From positions 1 through 64,000 of the forward strand of contig JAIPEG010000006.1 in assembly GCA_021737405.1 (NCBI GenBank): DNA of 64,000 bases, given 5' to 3'. This DNA comes from Bacteriovoracaceae bacterium. GTDB lineage: Bacteria; Bdellovibrionota; Bacteriovoracia; Bacteriovoracales; Bacteriovoracaceae. The notes under the pieces are model-generated. The model did no database searches. It was not told the origin of the DNA and saw only the letters and a program-made list of their open reading frames with translations. How positions within the stretch are numbered: the stretch's first letter is position 1; each line of letters starts with the position of its first letter. Positions 47,313 through 56,216 of the stretch are shown one piece after another. Made by a program: the position numbers and the translations under genes.

Positions 47313-47870
47313 TTAATTTACTATAATTTGCAGACTTTGAAAGAGTTCAGTTGTGTCAAAAGTATATAATTCTCTTTGGTACTCTTCTTTGTAAGACTTA
47401 TATTTTTGAGGTCCTATAATGATAGAGTTCATCATTGATATCTTGTGTGTCTCAGTAGAGCTGCTTCTAACATCATCTAAATGATCTCGTCCTAATCGAC
47501 AATGGCCAAGCTCATGGAAGAGTAGGGATTCGCGATAATCTTCGTCAACAGCATTCCACCAGGACCTTCTAACAATGACCTCTTTTGTGCCATCTGGGTA
47601 TTCAAAGCAGACACCTTGAAAACTTTCATTTTCGGTGTCTCCAAAATTAATGGGAATATCGCCAACAGAAAAACTGCCATCATTGGTAATGATGCGACCT
47701 CTTAGTTCAAATTCTTGAACATAACTGGCGAAGGTCGAGTCCGTAGTTGCAAACTGTCTCACAGCGTTAAGATCCTTAACAACTAGATCCTTTTGTAAAG
47801 GCAGAGGAATCCCACATGAAGTGAGCACCAAAGTTGTTAAGAAAAGTAAAAGTGTGACAATTTTAATCAT
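47313..47870 (-). CDS. Lipoprotein with metzincin-like metallopeptidase motif
   Basis: 185 residues with lipobox VLTSC (Cys19). Near residue 117 the sequence HELGHCRLGRDH contains the zinc motif HExxH followed by G and H at the positions expected for metzincins but one residue further on (HExxHxxxGxxH). A Met-turn candidate SMMNSI follows about 15 residues later. Small size (185) and a lipid anchor suggest a surface peptidase. The one-residue shift means zinc ligation by the third His is not certain. Confidence 0.65.
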   Translation of the reverse strand: MIKIVTLLLFLTTLVLTSCGIPLPLQKDLVVKDLNAVRQFATTDSTFASYVQEFELRGRIITNDGSFSVGDIPINFGDTENESFQGVCFEYPDGTKEVIVRRSWWNAVDEDYRESLLFHELGHCRLGRDHLDDVRSSSTETHKISMMNSIIIGPQKYKSYKEEYQRELYTFDTTELFQSLQIIVN

Positions 47871-48043
47871 TCCTGTCTCCTGTGCTTATCTTATGCAGAA
47901 TGTTTGCCAACTTCGCTTAATGACTTATCAGGAGCTTAGAGAGAAGTTAAGCTTGGAAACTGTATAGTGATTAAACGGCCTGTAGTTTTTACTATGATTT
48001 TTGGCTAAAATTAAGACAATCAAAAAAGGGTGGAATTTAGACA

Positions 48044-48232
48044 ATGTACAGTGAAGAGGAAGTATCATTCCAATGTCCTTATTGTTTTGAGGATATTTCC
48101 ATGGTCTTTGAGTCCCTTTATGGTGGGCAAAGTTATATTGAGGACTGTGAAGTCTGTTGCCGACCAATAGAGATCTCCTACAAGGTTCAAGAAGGTCAAA
48201 TTATTTTAGAGAGAATTGAGAGGGCCCAGTGA
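48044..48232 (+). CDS. CPXCG-motif cysteine-rich small protein
   Basis: 62 residues with two cysteine knuckles: CPYCFEDI near residue 11 and CEVCCRPIEI near 35, the pattern of the CPXCG-type small protein family (probable zinc ribbon). Function unknown in all bacteria. It overlaps the next gene in GTGA fashion (4 nt), pointing to coupling with the phosphatase. Cytoplasmic, no leader. Confidence 0.82.
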   Translation: MYSEEEVSFQCPYCFEDISMVFESLYGGQSYIEDCEVCCRPIEISYKVQEGQIILERIERAQ

Positions 48233-48873
48233 AAGAGAGAACGATAATTGTGGGTGATGTTCATGGCTGTCTTGATGAACTCAAGACTCTTTTAAAAAAT
48301 GCTCAATTTGACCCCACTAAAGATCGTCTTATCTTTCTTGGTGATCTTATTAATAAGGGACCAAATTCGGTAGGAGTCGTTACCTTCGTTAAAGACAATG
48401 CTTTTGAATGCATTATGGGAAACCATGAATTAGGCTTCTTAAAAAGCTTAGAGGACCCTGCCTACTTTAATAAAGGTTTTAAAAAGTTCTATGAAGACTT
48501 AGGTGATCAACGAGAGGAAGTGATCTTATGGCTTAAGAAGTTACCTCTTTTTATTGAAGAGAAGGACTTTATTTGTATTCACGGAGGTCTAGAGCCCAAT
48601 GTGACTTTGAAGAATCAAAAAAAGGAGGTAGCGACGAGAATCCGTACTTGGGGTCAAAAGCTAAACGAGGAAGGAGCCACTCCTTGGTATGAATTCTACA
48701 AAGAAGAAAAACTTATCGTTTATGGGCATTGGGCCGCTCAAGGTTTACTTGTAAGAGACAATACAATTGGCCTTGACTCCGGTTGTGTTTGGGGGGGCGC
48801 TCTCAGTGCTCTCATATTGCCTCAAAGAGAAATCATCCAAATCAAGGCCTTGGAGCAATATTCAATTCCTTAG
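48229..48873 (+). CDS. Metallophosphoesterase (ApaH/PrpE-like)
   Basis: 214 residues from GTG. The five calcineurin-type metal motifs are present: GDVHG (~8), GDLINKGP (~37), GNHE (~62), HGG (~111) and YGHW (~166). Lack of the dodecameric insertions and the small size suggest the PrpE/ApaH-like diadenosine-polyphosphate phosphatase or Ser/Thr protein phosphatase branch. Cytoplasmic. Coupled to the CPXCG protein upstream, which may be a partner. Confidence 0.88.
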   Translation: MKERTIIVGDVHGCLDELKTLLKNAQFDPTKDRLIFLGDLINKGPNSVGVVTFVKDNAFECIMGNHELGFLKSLEDPAYFNKGFKKFYEDLGDQREEVILWLKKLPLFIEEKDFICIHGGLEPNVTLKNQKKEVATRIRTWGQKLNEEGATPWYEFYKEEKLIVYGHWAAQGLLVRDNTIGLDSGCVWGGALSALILPQREIIQIKALEQYSIP

Positions 48874-48880
48874 TTTAACT

Positions 48881-49693
48881 CTAGAGCTGAATGAGGATAT
48901 GATCCCCTCGGACTTGGATACTATCCCAGTTGGCGTCATCTAGTTCTTTTAGTAATTTTCCTTTCAAAGAAAAAATACCAACCTTCGCTGAATCCAAATG
49001 AATATCGATGAGAGAATCTGCTTCATTATAATTGATGCTGCCTTTTGCTTTAATTTTCCACTTGAAGAGAAAGCGCGCCAAAAAGCTTAGGTTGAATGAT
49101 TTTTTAACAATGATAAGGCTAATATCTTCTAGTTCATCTAGGGCCTTATTTTGTAGGCCAAAAGATTTGGCAACATTTTTCGCACTGAACTCATCAAATC
49201 TAAGAAGGGGAAGGTTTAATCTTCCTAAATTTAGGCATTGATAGGACAAATCAGTAATGAGAGATTTTTGAGGATCTCCAGAACAACTTAAATCAAATTG
49301 AGGAACGTATTGTGTTCCCCCTTTGTGGGAAATTAAAAGAGATGAATTTTCAATTTGAAAACGTTTTTGATCTTCATAAAGAGCAGAGAATTGTTGAGAG
49401 CTTATTTCATAAATGCCCGCTAAAAAGTTTTCCTTACCAAGGTCATATTTTAAATTGATATCGCCTTGCTGAATTTGAAAAAGTCCTTCGTGAAAAAAGA
49501 ATTCAATATTTGGAGCTTGCGACTCTATTGCCAAAGGTCCTTGTAGATATTCAATTGAATCACCTTTGAGGGTTCCCCTTTGGTCTTTATGGTTAATTTC
49601 AATATTCTTAAGCTGGACAAAGTCTATGGCATATAAATTTTGGGCCACGATTGTGAACACACTAAAAATCATGAGTTTTAAGGATCTCTTCAT
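48881..49693 (-). CDS. Exported protein of unknown function (LmeA/DUF2993-like?)
   Basis: 270 residues with a signal peptide (residues 1-22, ending LYA). The body is beta-rich with alternating hydrophobic strands (IEFFFHEGLFQIQQGDINLKY, ISLIIVKKSF). The C-terminal third, with ALDELEDISL and SAKVGIFSLKGKLLKEL, faintly recalls periplasmic lipid-transfer type domains, but I cannot assign a family. The gene is 8 nt from the convergent phosphatase stop. The 275 bases upstream of its start hold no gene; a CTCTGCAGAG palindrome near 49830 is the only structure seen. Confidence 0.6.
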   Translation of the reverse strand: MKRSLKLMIFSVFTIVAQNLYAIDFVQLKNIEINHKDQRGTLKGDSIEYLQGPLAIESQAPNIEFFFHEGLFQIQQGDINLKYDLGKENFLAGIYEISSQQFSALYEDQKRFQIENSSLLISHKGGTQYVPQFDLSCSGDPQKSLITDLSYQCLNLGRLNLPLLRFDEFSAKNVAKSFGLQNKALDELEDISLIIVKKSFNLSFLARFLFKWKIKAKGSINYNEADSLIDIHLDSAKVGIFSLKGKLLKELDDANWDSIQVRGDHILIQL

Positions 49694-49968
49694 TTTTATC
49701 TCGCAGGTTTAATGAATACCCACTTTTCGACTTAAACAGATATTGGATTGAATTTTTAAATAGGGACTTAGAAATTAGAGAAAATTAGTCCACAGAAGCC
49801 AAGCGTTATACTAGGGTTTTGTGCTCTGCAGAGTGTTGATGATGAGTTAAATTTGAAGAAAAGTTCATGATTTCTTAATTTTTTTTATTTAAAGTTTAAA
49901 TCACTTTCCCTTTTTCCCTTATTCCTTGATAATCGAAGGGTTACCCAAATTTCGCGGAAGAAATAGTC

Positions 49969-50340
49969 ATGAAAGAGCAAAAAGTAATCTTATGTGTAGA
50001 TGATGAAGCCGATATCTTAGAGCTTTTTCGAGATGAATTTCTTGATATTGGTTTTAAAGTTCTAGAGGCCTCTAATGGAGTTGACGCTTTTGAAGTCTTT
50101 AAAAATAACAAAGTTGACTGCATTGTCTCTGATATTCGTATGCCAGGTGGCGACGGCGTATCATTTGTAAAGAATGTTAAGGATGAGGGAGCTGATATAC
50201 CAATCTTTCTCGTGACTGGATTCTCTGATTACACGGCAGAAGACCTGTCCGGTCTTGGTGTAAATGCCGTTATATTCAAGCCCTTTGATCTTGAAGAGGT
50301 TGTTGAGATGATCAGCAACACCGTTAATAAAGATAGCTAA
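49969..50340 (+). CDS. Single-domain response regulator
   Basis: 123 residues, all receiver domain. Acidic pocket Asp11/Asp12 (CVDDEAD), phospho-acceptor Asp55 (SDIRMPGG), Thr83 (LVTGF) and Lys104 (IFKPF) are all present. No output domain, so it acts as a phosphate relay or by protein contact (CheY-like). No kinase gene nearby. The upstream region is A/T-rich with no clear operator. Confidence 0.9.
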   Translation: MKEQKVILCVDDEADILELFRDEFLDIGFKVLEASNGVDAFEVFKNNKVDCIVSDIRMPGGDGVSFVKNVKDEGADIPIFLVTGFSDYTAEDLSGLGVNAVIFKPFDLEEVVEMISNTVNKDS

Positions 50341-50447
50341 CTTACCTTAAACAACCACAAATTGATGAGATGTAATTCTTGCATTCTGCTATTGGCTAGT
50401 AGTGCTAGAAAAAGTAGTCTGTACTTCTCTTTTTTAAGGATTAGTTG

Positions 50448-51314
50448 ATGAACAGGAAAATACTTGTCTTTTTAGCTGGAATTTTTGTCACACTCACTTC
50501 ATGTGCGACATCTGTGGAGCTTTATAATGTTGGCTCTAAACAATCTTTTCCTCTTAATAAAGGAGTCGAACTCTTGCCTACTGAGGGCTTCATCATTCTT
50601 GGGGAGACTCACTATGATTTAGAAACACAACAGGTTCAGGGACAATTTATTGAAGCCATGGTGTCTCATCTTCAATTAGAAAATAACTTCTCAGTAGCTT
50701 GGGAATTTCTAAACTTTCCCGATCAGAAAATTCTTGAAGAAAAGTTTAAATTATATAGTGAAGGTACTTTAAATTTTACGAACTTTTTACAAAACTTCTT
50801 TAGTCAAAATCCTGTTGGCCATCTTCTCTATGAGCCTATTTTTAAGGCCACTAGTAAGTATTCAGGAAAATTTGTCGCAACAAATGCACCTAGAGAGTGG
50901 AAATCAAAAATTGTTGCAAGTGGACTCTCTGGTTTAGACTCACAATATATTCCTCAAAATATGGAGAGAGGTTCAGCCGCTTATTTTGAACGTTTTTTAA
51001 GTGTAATGGGAAATCATGCCCCTCAAAATAAAATTGAAAACTATTTCTTAGCACAGTCGTATTCAGATGCGGTTATGGCCAAAAGTCTCGTTGATTTAAG
51101 CGAAGGCCAGTTAAAGTTTATGATTGTTGGAAATTTTCACAGCGACTTTGGTCACGGGCTACCTACCTACTTAGAAAAGGTGACGAATGAAAATGTCTTG
51201 CAAATTAGAATGGTAAACTTAAAGGGTCTAACTCATGAAGAGAGAATAGAAGCCTTATCAGATGATCCAAAATATGGTCCTCGTTCGAGCTGGTTACTTA
51301 TTCTAAATAGGTAA
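50448..51314 (+). CDS. ChaN-like lipoprotein (haem-related, DUF399)
   Basis: 288 residues from the ATG at 50448 (AAGGA upstream; a TTG one codon earlier is in frame). Leader with lipobox TLTSC (Cys19). The ChaN signatures are GFIILGETHYDLETQQVQ near residue 47, AWEFLN, NAPREWK and the C-terminal VGNFHSDFGHGLP. ChaN-like proteins bind haem and are tied to iron handling, here on the periplasmic face of a membrane. It lies 5 nt before a DMT transporter gene and probably shares its operon. Confidence 0.82.
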   Translation: MNRKILVFLAGIFVTLTSCATSVELYNVGSKQSFPLNKGVELLPTEGFIILGETHYDLETQQVQGQFIEAMVSHLQLENNFSVAWEFLNFPDQKILEEKFKLYSEGTLNFTNFLQNFFSQNPVGHLLYEPIFKATSKYSGKFVATNAPREWKSKIVASGLSGLDSQYIPQNMERGSAAYFERFLSVMGNHAPQNKIENYFLAQSYSDAVMAKSLVDLSEGQLKFMIVGNFHSDFGHGLPTYLEKVTNENVLQIRMVNLKGLTHEERIEALSDDPKYGPRSSWLLILNR

Positions 51315-51319
51315 TCGGT

Positions 51320-52201
51320 ATGGACTCAAATGTCTTAATCCTAGCTCTAGCTTCTAATTTCTTCTTTGCTCTTGGCAGCCAGTTTTTTACTTATTTTAGT
51401 AAAAAAATTGGTGCTACATGGATGAATTGGTACAAGGCCTACGTGGCCCAGGTTTGTTTCTTTGTCTGGCTACTCTTTAAGGGAGGGCTCGTTTGGCTTC
51501 CCCTTGCTCAGGGAGGGCCACTTATGCTTTCGGGTCTTATTGGTTTAGGAGCTGGAGACGTTCTTTTACTTTTGGCCTTTAAAGAAATGGGGCCCGGTAG
51601 AACGTTAATGTTATTTGCCTTTCAGCCACTACTCGTTGGGATCGCAGCCTTTTTCTTCTTTAATCAAAGTATTGATACAACTCGTTTTTGGGCAATCTTT
51701 TTCTTTATCCTATGTATCTTAATCTTTTCTCTTGAGAGTTTTAAAAAAGAGCGGCATTGGGGATCAAAGGGGATTTTACTCGCCCTAGGTGGTATGGCAT
51801 TAGATGGTGCTGGTGTTTTGATCACGAGGAAAATGTATGATGGGGACACTTCTTTATCACCCTTGCTGACAAATTTTTATCGTACAATGGGGGCCCTCAT
51901 CTTTTTCTATGTGCTCTCTTTTAAGAAGCGTGATTTAAAACTCTTTCTTCCACTTAAACAATTACCAAAGAGCGAAATCTTTGGTGTAACTCTAGGATCT
52001 CTTTTCGGAACCTTTATATCCTTAAGCCTTTATTTAACTGCACTACAGCATGCTCACCTTGCTAGCCTTAGTGGAGTGGCCATTACTTGCACAATCTTTT
52101 CAGCCTTCTTTGAGTGTATTTGGCATAAGAGATATCCGACCCCTTACTTATTAGCGGCTTTTATTTCTTTCCTTTTAGGAATGAAAATTCTCGTCTTTTA
52201 G
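51320..52201 (+). CDS. EamA/DMT family transporter
   Basis: 293 residues with ten membrane helices in two EamA repeats (about 5-138 and 150-290). The first repeat has GLGAGDVLLLLAFKEMGPGRT and the second has ALQHAHLASLSGVAI, the usual EamA pattern. An inner-membrane exporter of metabolites, substrate unknown. It begins 5 nt after the ChaN-like gene. Its 3' end overlaps the convergent small gene by 27 nt. Confidence 0.85.
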   Translation: MDSNVLILALASNFFFALGSQFFTYFSKKIGATWMNWYKAYVAQVCFFVWLLFKGGLVWLPLAQGGPLMLSGLIGLGAGDVLLLLAFKEMGPGRTLMLFAFQPLLVGIAAFFFFNQSIDTTRFWAIFFFILCILIFSLESFKKERHWGSKGILLALGGMALDGAGVLITRKMYDGDTSLSPLLTNFYRTMGALIFFYVLSFKKRDLKLFLPLKQLPKSEIFGVTLGSLFGTFISLSLYLTALQHAHLASLSGVAITCTIFSAFFECIWHKRYPTPYLLAAFISFLLGMKILVF

Positions 52202-52432
52202 AAGATAGAGGGGAGTTTGTCCGTCACTGTGAGGTCCGTCTGAGAGATAATATTTCTCGTCTTGATCGTTTAACGGTGTTGGTATGACTTTATTTGTTAA
52301 TTTAAGAATCAGCTCTTTTGCTATTTCTAAAGATTCAACTTTAATTAACCATTTCTGATCTTTAATAGGAGGAAAGGGGAAAATAACAATACCTTGTGGT
52401 GTTTTTGCAGATCGGAATATTTGATCACTCAC
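52175..52432 (-). CDS. Small protein of unknown function downstream of grxB
   Basis: 85 residues when started at the GTG at 52432, which overlaps the grxB stop by 8 nt; the open frame runs further into grxB, but that part would overlap by 140 nt and has no binding site. The product is soluble with a KWLIKVESLEIAKELILKL segment that looks like a beta-alpha unit. No family recognised. Codon pattern and the coupling suggest a true gene, but the start is tentative. It overlaps the end of the DMT gene on the other strand by 27 nt. Confidence 0.5.
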   Translation of the reverse strand: MSDQIFRSAKTPQGIVIFPFPPIKDQKWLIKVESLEIAKELILKLTNKVIPTPLNDQDEKYYLSDGPHSDGQTPLYLLKDENFHS

Positions 52433-53084
52433 CAAGCTCACCCGACCAAAAGTTTTCGTGGTATTCAAAATGGCAGAGATTTTTAACCGTTTGTAAGTAT
52501 AAGTGAAGGCGGGGGGAGAATTGAAACTCGGGCAACATATAAAGACCCCAAAGATGGGAAGCAATCATGATGTCAATAATCGTAAAATCCTCGCCGTTAT
52601 AGAAAGGATTTAATTTTACTTCAACTTTAGGAAGGAGCGTTTCAAGCTCGCCTAAGAACTGACTTTTCTTTTTAGCGAGTTCATTAAATGGACCACGCTT
52701 AAGTTCTTTCTTCTTTTGAAAATAATTTCGAGATTCTTCATTAAATTCTTTTGTGTAGATCCAATAGGGCATGACTAAATTATGAATGGGGCCAGCGAGC
52801 TGGTTCAAAAGATCCTCAACTTCCTCATTTAACTTCTGATCGTCTAAAATATTGTTTAAGAGCAGGTTTAAATCATCGGCCTTTTTAATAATATCAAGAG
52901 ACTCGTTCATGGAGCTCTCATCAAATTTGGCTATGGGGAGCATTTTTACACCTGTGAGCTTTAAAGGTGTCGATTCATCGCTATAAGGTAGAACTTCGCT
53001 TTTGTAAGAAGTTTTTAGGAAACCAAACGCCATCCTCACGCGGATACAAAAGGGACAGTGCACATAGTGAAAAAGTGTAATCAT
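52425..53084 (-). CDS. grxB: Glutaredoxin 2 (GST-fold)
   Basis: 219 residues. The redox site CPFC is at Cys10/Cys13 in HYVHCPFCIRVRMAFG. LPIAKFDESSMNESLDII is the Grx2/GST glutathione-binding segment, and the C-terminal ~130 residues are the all-helical GST-like domain. Cytoplasmic thiol reductase that uses glutathione; together with frmA it indicates that the organism makes or uses glutathione. Coupled to a small gene downstream. Confidence 0.87.
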   Translation of the reverse strand: MITLFHYVHCPFCIRVRMAFGFLKTSYKSEVLPYSDESTPLKLTGVKMLPIAKFDESSMNESLDIIKKADDLNLLLNNILDDQKLNEEVEDLLNQLAGPIHNLVMPYWIYTKEFNEESRNYFQKKKELKRGPFNELAKKKSQFLGELETLLPKVEVKLNPFYNGEDFTIIDIMIASHLWGLYMLPEFQFSPRLHLYLQTVKNLCHFEYHENFWSGELGE

Positions 53085-53106
53085 ATAGAGATCTTAGATG
53101 ATTTAG

Positions 53107-53175
53107 ATGTCTCAGGCAAACAGTCGTTCGGTGCCTTTTGACTCTATGAATTTTAATGGTTTAGAAGAACCATGA
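53107..53175 (+). CDS. Candidate 22-residue ORF ending in a hairpin
   Basis: A 22-codon frame on the plus strand overlaps a 6-bp hairpin followed by seven Ts. No ribosome binding site is clear. It might be a leader peptide, a small RNA, or chance. The 178-base gap between grxB and the next gene holds nothing else. Confidence 0.15.
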   Translation: MSQANSRSVPFDSMNFNGLEEP

Positions 53176-53183
53176 ATTTTTTT
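53156..53183 (+). terminator. Weak intrinsic terminator candidate
   Basis: ATGGTT and AACCAT form a 6-bp stem with a TAGAAG loop, followed by GAA and seven Ts. The stem is short and A/T-rich. No known plus-strand gene ends just before it. Confidence 0.35.
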
Positions 53184-53262
53184 CAATGTTGGGGTAATTC
53201 AACCTGTAATCGGGATAATTTGTGGCTGACATAAACTCAAGCAGAGTTTTTTAGGAGGAAGG

Positions 53263-53760
53263 ATGAGAGCGTATTTAAGCACCTTTATTTTTTGTCTTTT
53301 GACCTTTCAATTCAGCATTATTTCAAGCTATGCCGGTACTGCTGATCTAAAGGTATTAACTGTCAAAAATAGTGATGAAGGCTCATTTTTTGATCTTTAT
53401 ATTAAAGCTGATGAAGAGCTTCGAGCTGTTGGTCTAAAAATGTATGACCGCGACGATAAAGATTGGAAAGATTTTGATGTTAAAAATCTCCAAAAGGGTG
53501 TGATCTTAAAAGAAGAAGGCGAGCACAAGGTCATTGTTTTAAAATCAAATGACTTTGAAGACGATAGAGGCGGTCACTTCAAAGTGGACTACCTTCATAA
53601 TGGCATCACTGGAAAGCGAGAGGATATAGACATCAAATTTGATTTTGATGGTACGTCATGGCGCATATTTCATAACGGCCAGGAAGTTAGTTTATTGGAC
53701 TTTAAATTAAAGAAATTCTTTGGAAAAACTATCGGTATTGAAGAAGTCATCGCTAGATAA
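53263..53760 (+). CDS. Exported protein of unknown function
   Basis: 165 residues with a signal peptide to about residue 24 (ends SSYAG). The mature part is acidic, without Cys, and beta-rich (for example GSFFDLYIKA, HKVIVLKSNDFEDD). No family recognised. The start has AGGAGGA at good distance, one of the strongest sites in the window, and an intrinsic terminator follows at 53785, so it is a well-expressed single-gene unit. Confidence 0.65.
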   Translation: MRAYLSTFIFCLLTFQFSIISSYAGTADLKVLTVKNSDEGSFFDLYIKADEELRAVGLKMYDRDDKDWKDFDVKNLQKGVILKEEGEHKVIVLKSNDFEDDRGGHFKVDYLHNGITGKREDIDIKFDFDGTSWRIFHNGQEVSLLDFKLKKFFGKTIGIEEVIAR

Positions 53761-53784
53761 AAGAAAAGAACTTAAAAAAAACGT

Positions 53785-53809
53785 GCCGACCTTTTTGGTC
53801 GGCTTTTTT
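53785..53809 (+). terminator. Intrinsic terminator
   Basis: GCCGACC, a 5-T loop, and GGTCGGC form a perfect 7-bp G/C-rich stem followed by six Ts. It is 24 bases after the stop of the exported-protein gene. Strong canonical rho-independent form. Confidence 0.93.
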
Positions 53810-53816
53810 GCGTGCT

Positions 53817-53845
53817 TTTCACACGTTTTCTCATAGTGGTATGAT
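53817..53845 (+). promoter_or_regulatory. Extended -10 promoter candidate
   Basis: TGGTATGAT gives an extended -10 (TATGAT at 53840-53845) with a weak TTTCAC at -35 and a 17-nt spacer. It lies ~30 bases before the GTG of the LplT-PlsC fusion, between a terminator and that gene. Confidence 0.4.
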
Positions 53846-53875
53846 TTTTCATATCATTAGTAATAGGGAGAGTTT

Positions 53876-55798
53876 GTGGAGCTCATTTTCAAGGATCGAA
53901 AATTTTGGCCTCTTTTTTGGACTCAATTCTTAGGTGCCTTAAACGATAATTTCTTCAAAAATGCACTCGTCATGCTCATTACTTTTCGTGCCGTAAAGGT
54001 GGGGCCTCTTGATGGTGCGCTTCTCGTGCCTCTTGCAGGTGGCATATTCATCTTTCCCTTCTTTTTATTTTCAGCAACCGCCGGACAAATGGCCGATAAA
54101 TTTCAAAAATCAAAAATGATTAAACACATAAAGCTTGCCGAAATTTTTATTATGGCCTTGGCTTCCCTAGGGCTCTATATAGATAACTATATCCTTCTTT
54201 TAGGGGTTCTCTTTTTGATGGGAACTCAATCGGCTTTCTTTGGTCCTCTTAAGTATGGGATAATTCCAAGTCTTGTAAAGTCAGATAAACTTGTCTTGGC
54301 AAATGCCTTTGTGAGTGCTGGAACTTTTATTGCGATTCTAATTGGGACCATCACAGGAGGGGCTTTTGTTGCCTTTGACCAATATGTTCTAGCCTTAAGT
54401 ATAGGGCTTCTCTTGCTTGCGGGGATTGGCTACTTATTTAGTCTCAAAGTTGATGATGTTCCCATTCCTGAAACCGATATTTTGGTGGACTATACTTTTA
54501 TAAAACCAACTTGGGATATTTTAAGATTAACGATGAGGAATCGTGAAGTCTTTATAACAGTGCTTGGGATTAGTTGGTATTGGTTCCTAGGGGCCGCAAC
54601 TTTATCATTACTTCCTCTCTTTGTGAAAAATGTGATGAATGGCGGCACCCAGGTTGCGACATTTTTCTTAGCAACATTTACCGTCGGCATGGGGCTTGGC
54701 GCCTTTTTAACAGAGAGGATTTCTGACAAAAAAGTTGAAATTGGTCTCGTTCCCATTAGTGCTTTGGGCATGTCTCTATTTCTAGGGCTCATCTTTTTAA
54801 CGGGAAGTTCAGCCTTTATTCCTGAGTTAGTTTCAGCCCCTTATACGTTACAAGAATTTTTTCAACAACCCTATGCAATGGGTTCATTCTTGGCCTTATT
54901 GGGAATGGCAACTTTTGGCGGTGGCTACATTGTGCCTCAAATGTCCCACCTTCAAATTATTGCCAAGCCGAGTGAGTTATCTCAAACGATAGCGGGAAAT
55001 AATATTTGGAATGCTCTATTGATGGTGATAGCGGCCATTCTTGTGATGGTCATGACAAAGACCGTGGGGATTACCAAATCCTTCTTAATATTGGGGTTGA
55101 TAAATCTCATCATTTCTTTTCCTCTTTATGCTTTTTATTCACAGAAAACACTTCGCTTATGGATGCGGTTTCTCTCAAAGATTTTTTATAGAGTAGAAGT
55201 CATAGGAGAAGATGATTTTCCAGAAGAAGGGCCGGTAATTATTGTCTGTAATCATGTCAGCTTTGTTGATTGGATGATTTTAATGGGAGCGATTAAACGT
55301 CCTATTCACTTTGTTATTGATTGGAACTATTACTATCTTCCAACAGGTCCTTTTTGGTTTCGCCAAGCAGGCTTAGTACCCATTGCGACTAGAAAAGAAA
55401 GCGAAGAAGTGATGAAGAAGGCCTTTGACTTGATCTACAAAGACCTAGAAGAGGGTTCTATCATGGGTCTTTTCCCTGAAGGGTGGATCACGCGTGATGG
55501 AAAAATGAGACGGTTTCAACCAGGAGTGAATAAGATACTTAAGGAAAAACCTGTCCCGGTCGTTTTGGCGGCACTTGATGGATTATGGGGGAGTGTCTTT
55601 AGTTTTAGTGGTGGAAAAGTTTTACTTAAATTTCCACGAGCACTTCGTCCTAAAATTACCCTGAATTTATCAAAGCCCATTATGCCAGCAGATTATGACG
55701 CCAAGAAAGCAGAATTATGGATTTCACAACATGTTAGTCACTATAAGTTAGAGTCTTCAGTTATTGAGGGAGAGGATTATGGATTACAAAGAGAGTAA
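53876..55798 (+). CDS. Lysophospholipid transporter LplT fused to a PlsC acyltransferase
   Basis: 640 residues from a GTG. Residues ~1-430 are a twelve-helix MFS domain of LplT type (FWTQFLGALNDNFFKNALVML start). Residues ~440-640 are a PlsC/1-acylglycerolphosphate acyltransferase domain with the NHxxxxD motif (NHVSFVD, His ~459) and FPEG (LFPEGW, ~536). In other bacteria the Aas-type protein adds a third, AMP-ligase domain; here it is absent. The likely job is import and re-acylation of lysophospholipids at the inner membrane. It overlaps the next gene by 20 nt. Confidence 0.88.
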   Translation: MELIFKDRKFWPLFWTQFLGALNDNFFKNALVMLITFRAVKVGPLDGALLVPLAGGIFIFPFFLFSATAGQMADKFQKSKMIKHIKLAEIFIMALASLGLYIDNYILLLGVLFLMGTQSAFFGPLKYGIIPSLVKSDKLVLANAFVSAGTFIAILIGTITGGAFVAFDQYVLALSIGLLLLAGIGYLFSLKVDDVPIPETDILVDYTFIKPTWDILRLTMRNREVFITVLGISWYWFLGAATLSLLPLFVKNVMNGGTQVATFFLATFTVGMGLGAFLTERISDKKVEIGLVPISALGMSLFLGLIFLTGSSAFIPELVSAPYTLQEFFQQPYAMGSFLALLGMATFGGGYIVPQMSHLQIIAKPSELSQTIAGNNIWNALLMVIAAILVMVMTKTVGITKSFLILGLINLIISFPLYAFYSQKTLRLWMRFLSKIFYRVEVIGEDDFPEEGPVIIVCNHVSFVDWMILMGAIKRPIHFVIDWNYYYLPTGPFWFRQAGLVPIATRKESEEVMKKAFDLIYKDLEEGSIMGLFPEGWITRDGKMRRFQPGVNKILKEKPVPVVLAALDGLWGSVFSFSGGKVLLKFPRALRPKITLNLSKPIMPADYDAKKAELWISQHVSHYKLESSVIEGEDYGLQRE

Positions 55799-56216
55799 AG
55801 GCAGCTACCTAATAAGACTTTATAAAGATGAAAATCTTTTTGACGCCCTAGGAGACTTTGCCAAAGAGACAAAGGTTACTTGTGGTACTTTTAATGGCAT
55901 TGGTGCCTTAAAGAATTGTGAGCTTGGTTTCTATCATTTAGAGGATAAGCACTACGATAGAAAATTATTTGCAAATGAAGCGGAACTCTTAAGCCTTGTT
56001 GGTAACTTAAGCCTTTTAGACAATAAGCCCTTTCTACATATCCACACCGTGCTTGGTGCTTCAGACTTTTCAACTTATGGAGGTCATCTCTTCTCAGCAG
56101 ATGTCGCCGTAACAGCTGAGATCATTTTTCGACCGCTTGACCTTGAAATACATAGAGAGCCAGATGAGAAAATTGGTTTAAGCCTACTGAATATGTGTGG
56201 TCATGGAGCTTCCTAA
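55779..56216 (+). CDS. PCC/DUF296 domain protein
   Basis: 145 residues from the ATG at 55779, chosen for GGGAGAGG just upstream; an in-frame TTG at 55764 precedes it. The PCC (plants and prokaryotes conserved) fold is visible: TCGTFNGIGALKNCELGFYH, LLSLVGNLS, KPFLHIHTVLG and GGHLFSADVAVTAEI. The His-rich HIH and GGH segments bind metal in some members. Function in bacteria unknown. It overlaps the LplT-PlsC gene by 20 nt and the following gene by 14 nt. Confidence 0.82.
   Translation: MDYKESKGSYLIRLYKDENLFDALGDFAKETKVTCGTFNGIGALKNCELGFYHLEDKHYDRKLFANEAELLSLVGNLSLLDNKPFLHIHTVLGASDFSTYGGHLFSADVAVTAEIIFRPLDLEIHREPDEKIGLSLLNMCGHGAS

Noticed and set aside
47920-47967. 15-codon frame (MTYQELREKLSLETV) upstream of the CPXCG gene
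   Set aside because: No binding site before the ATG and too short to judge.
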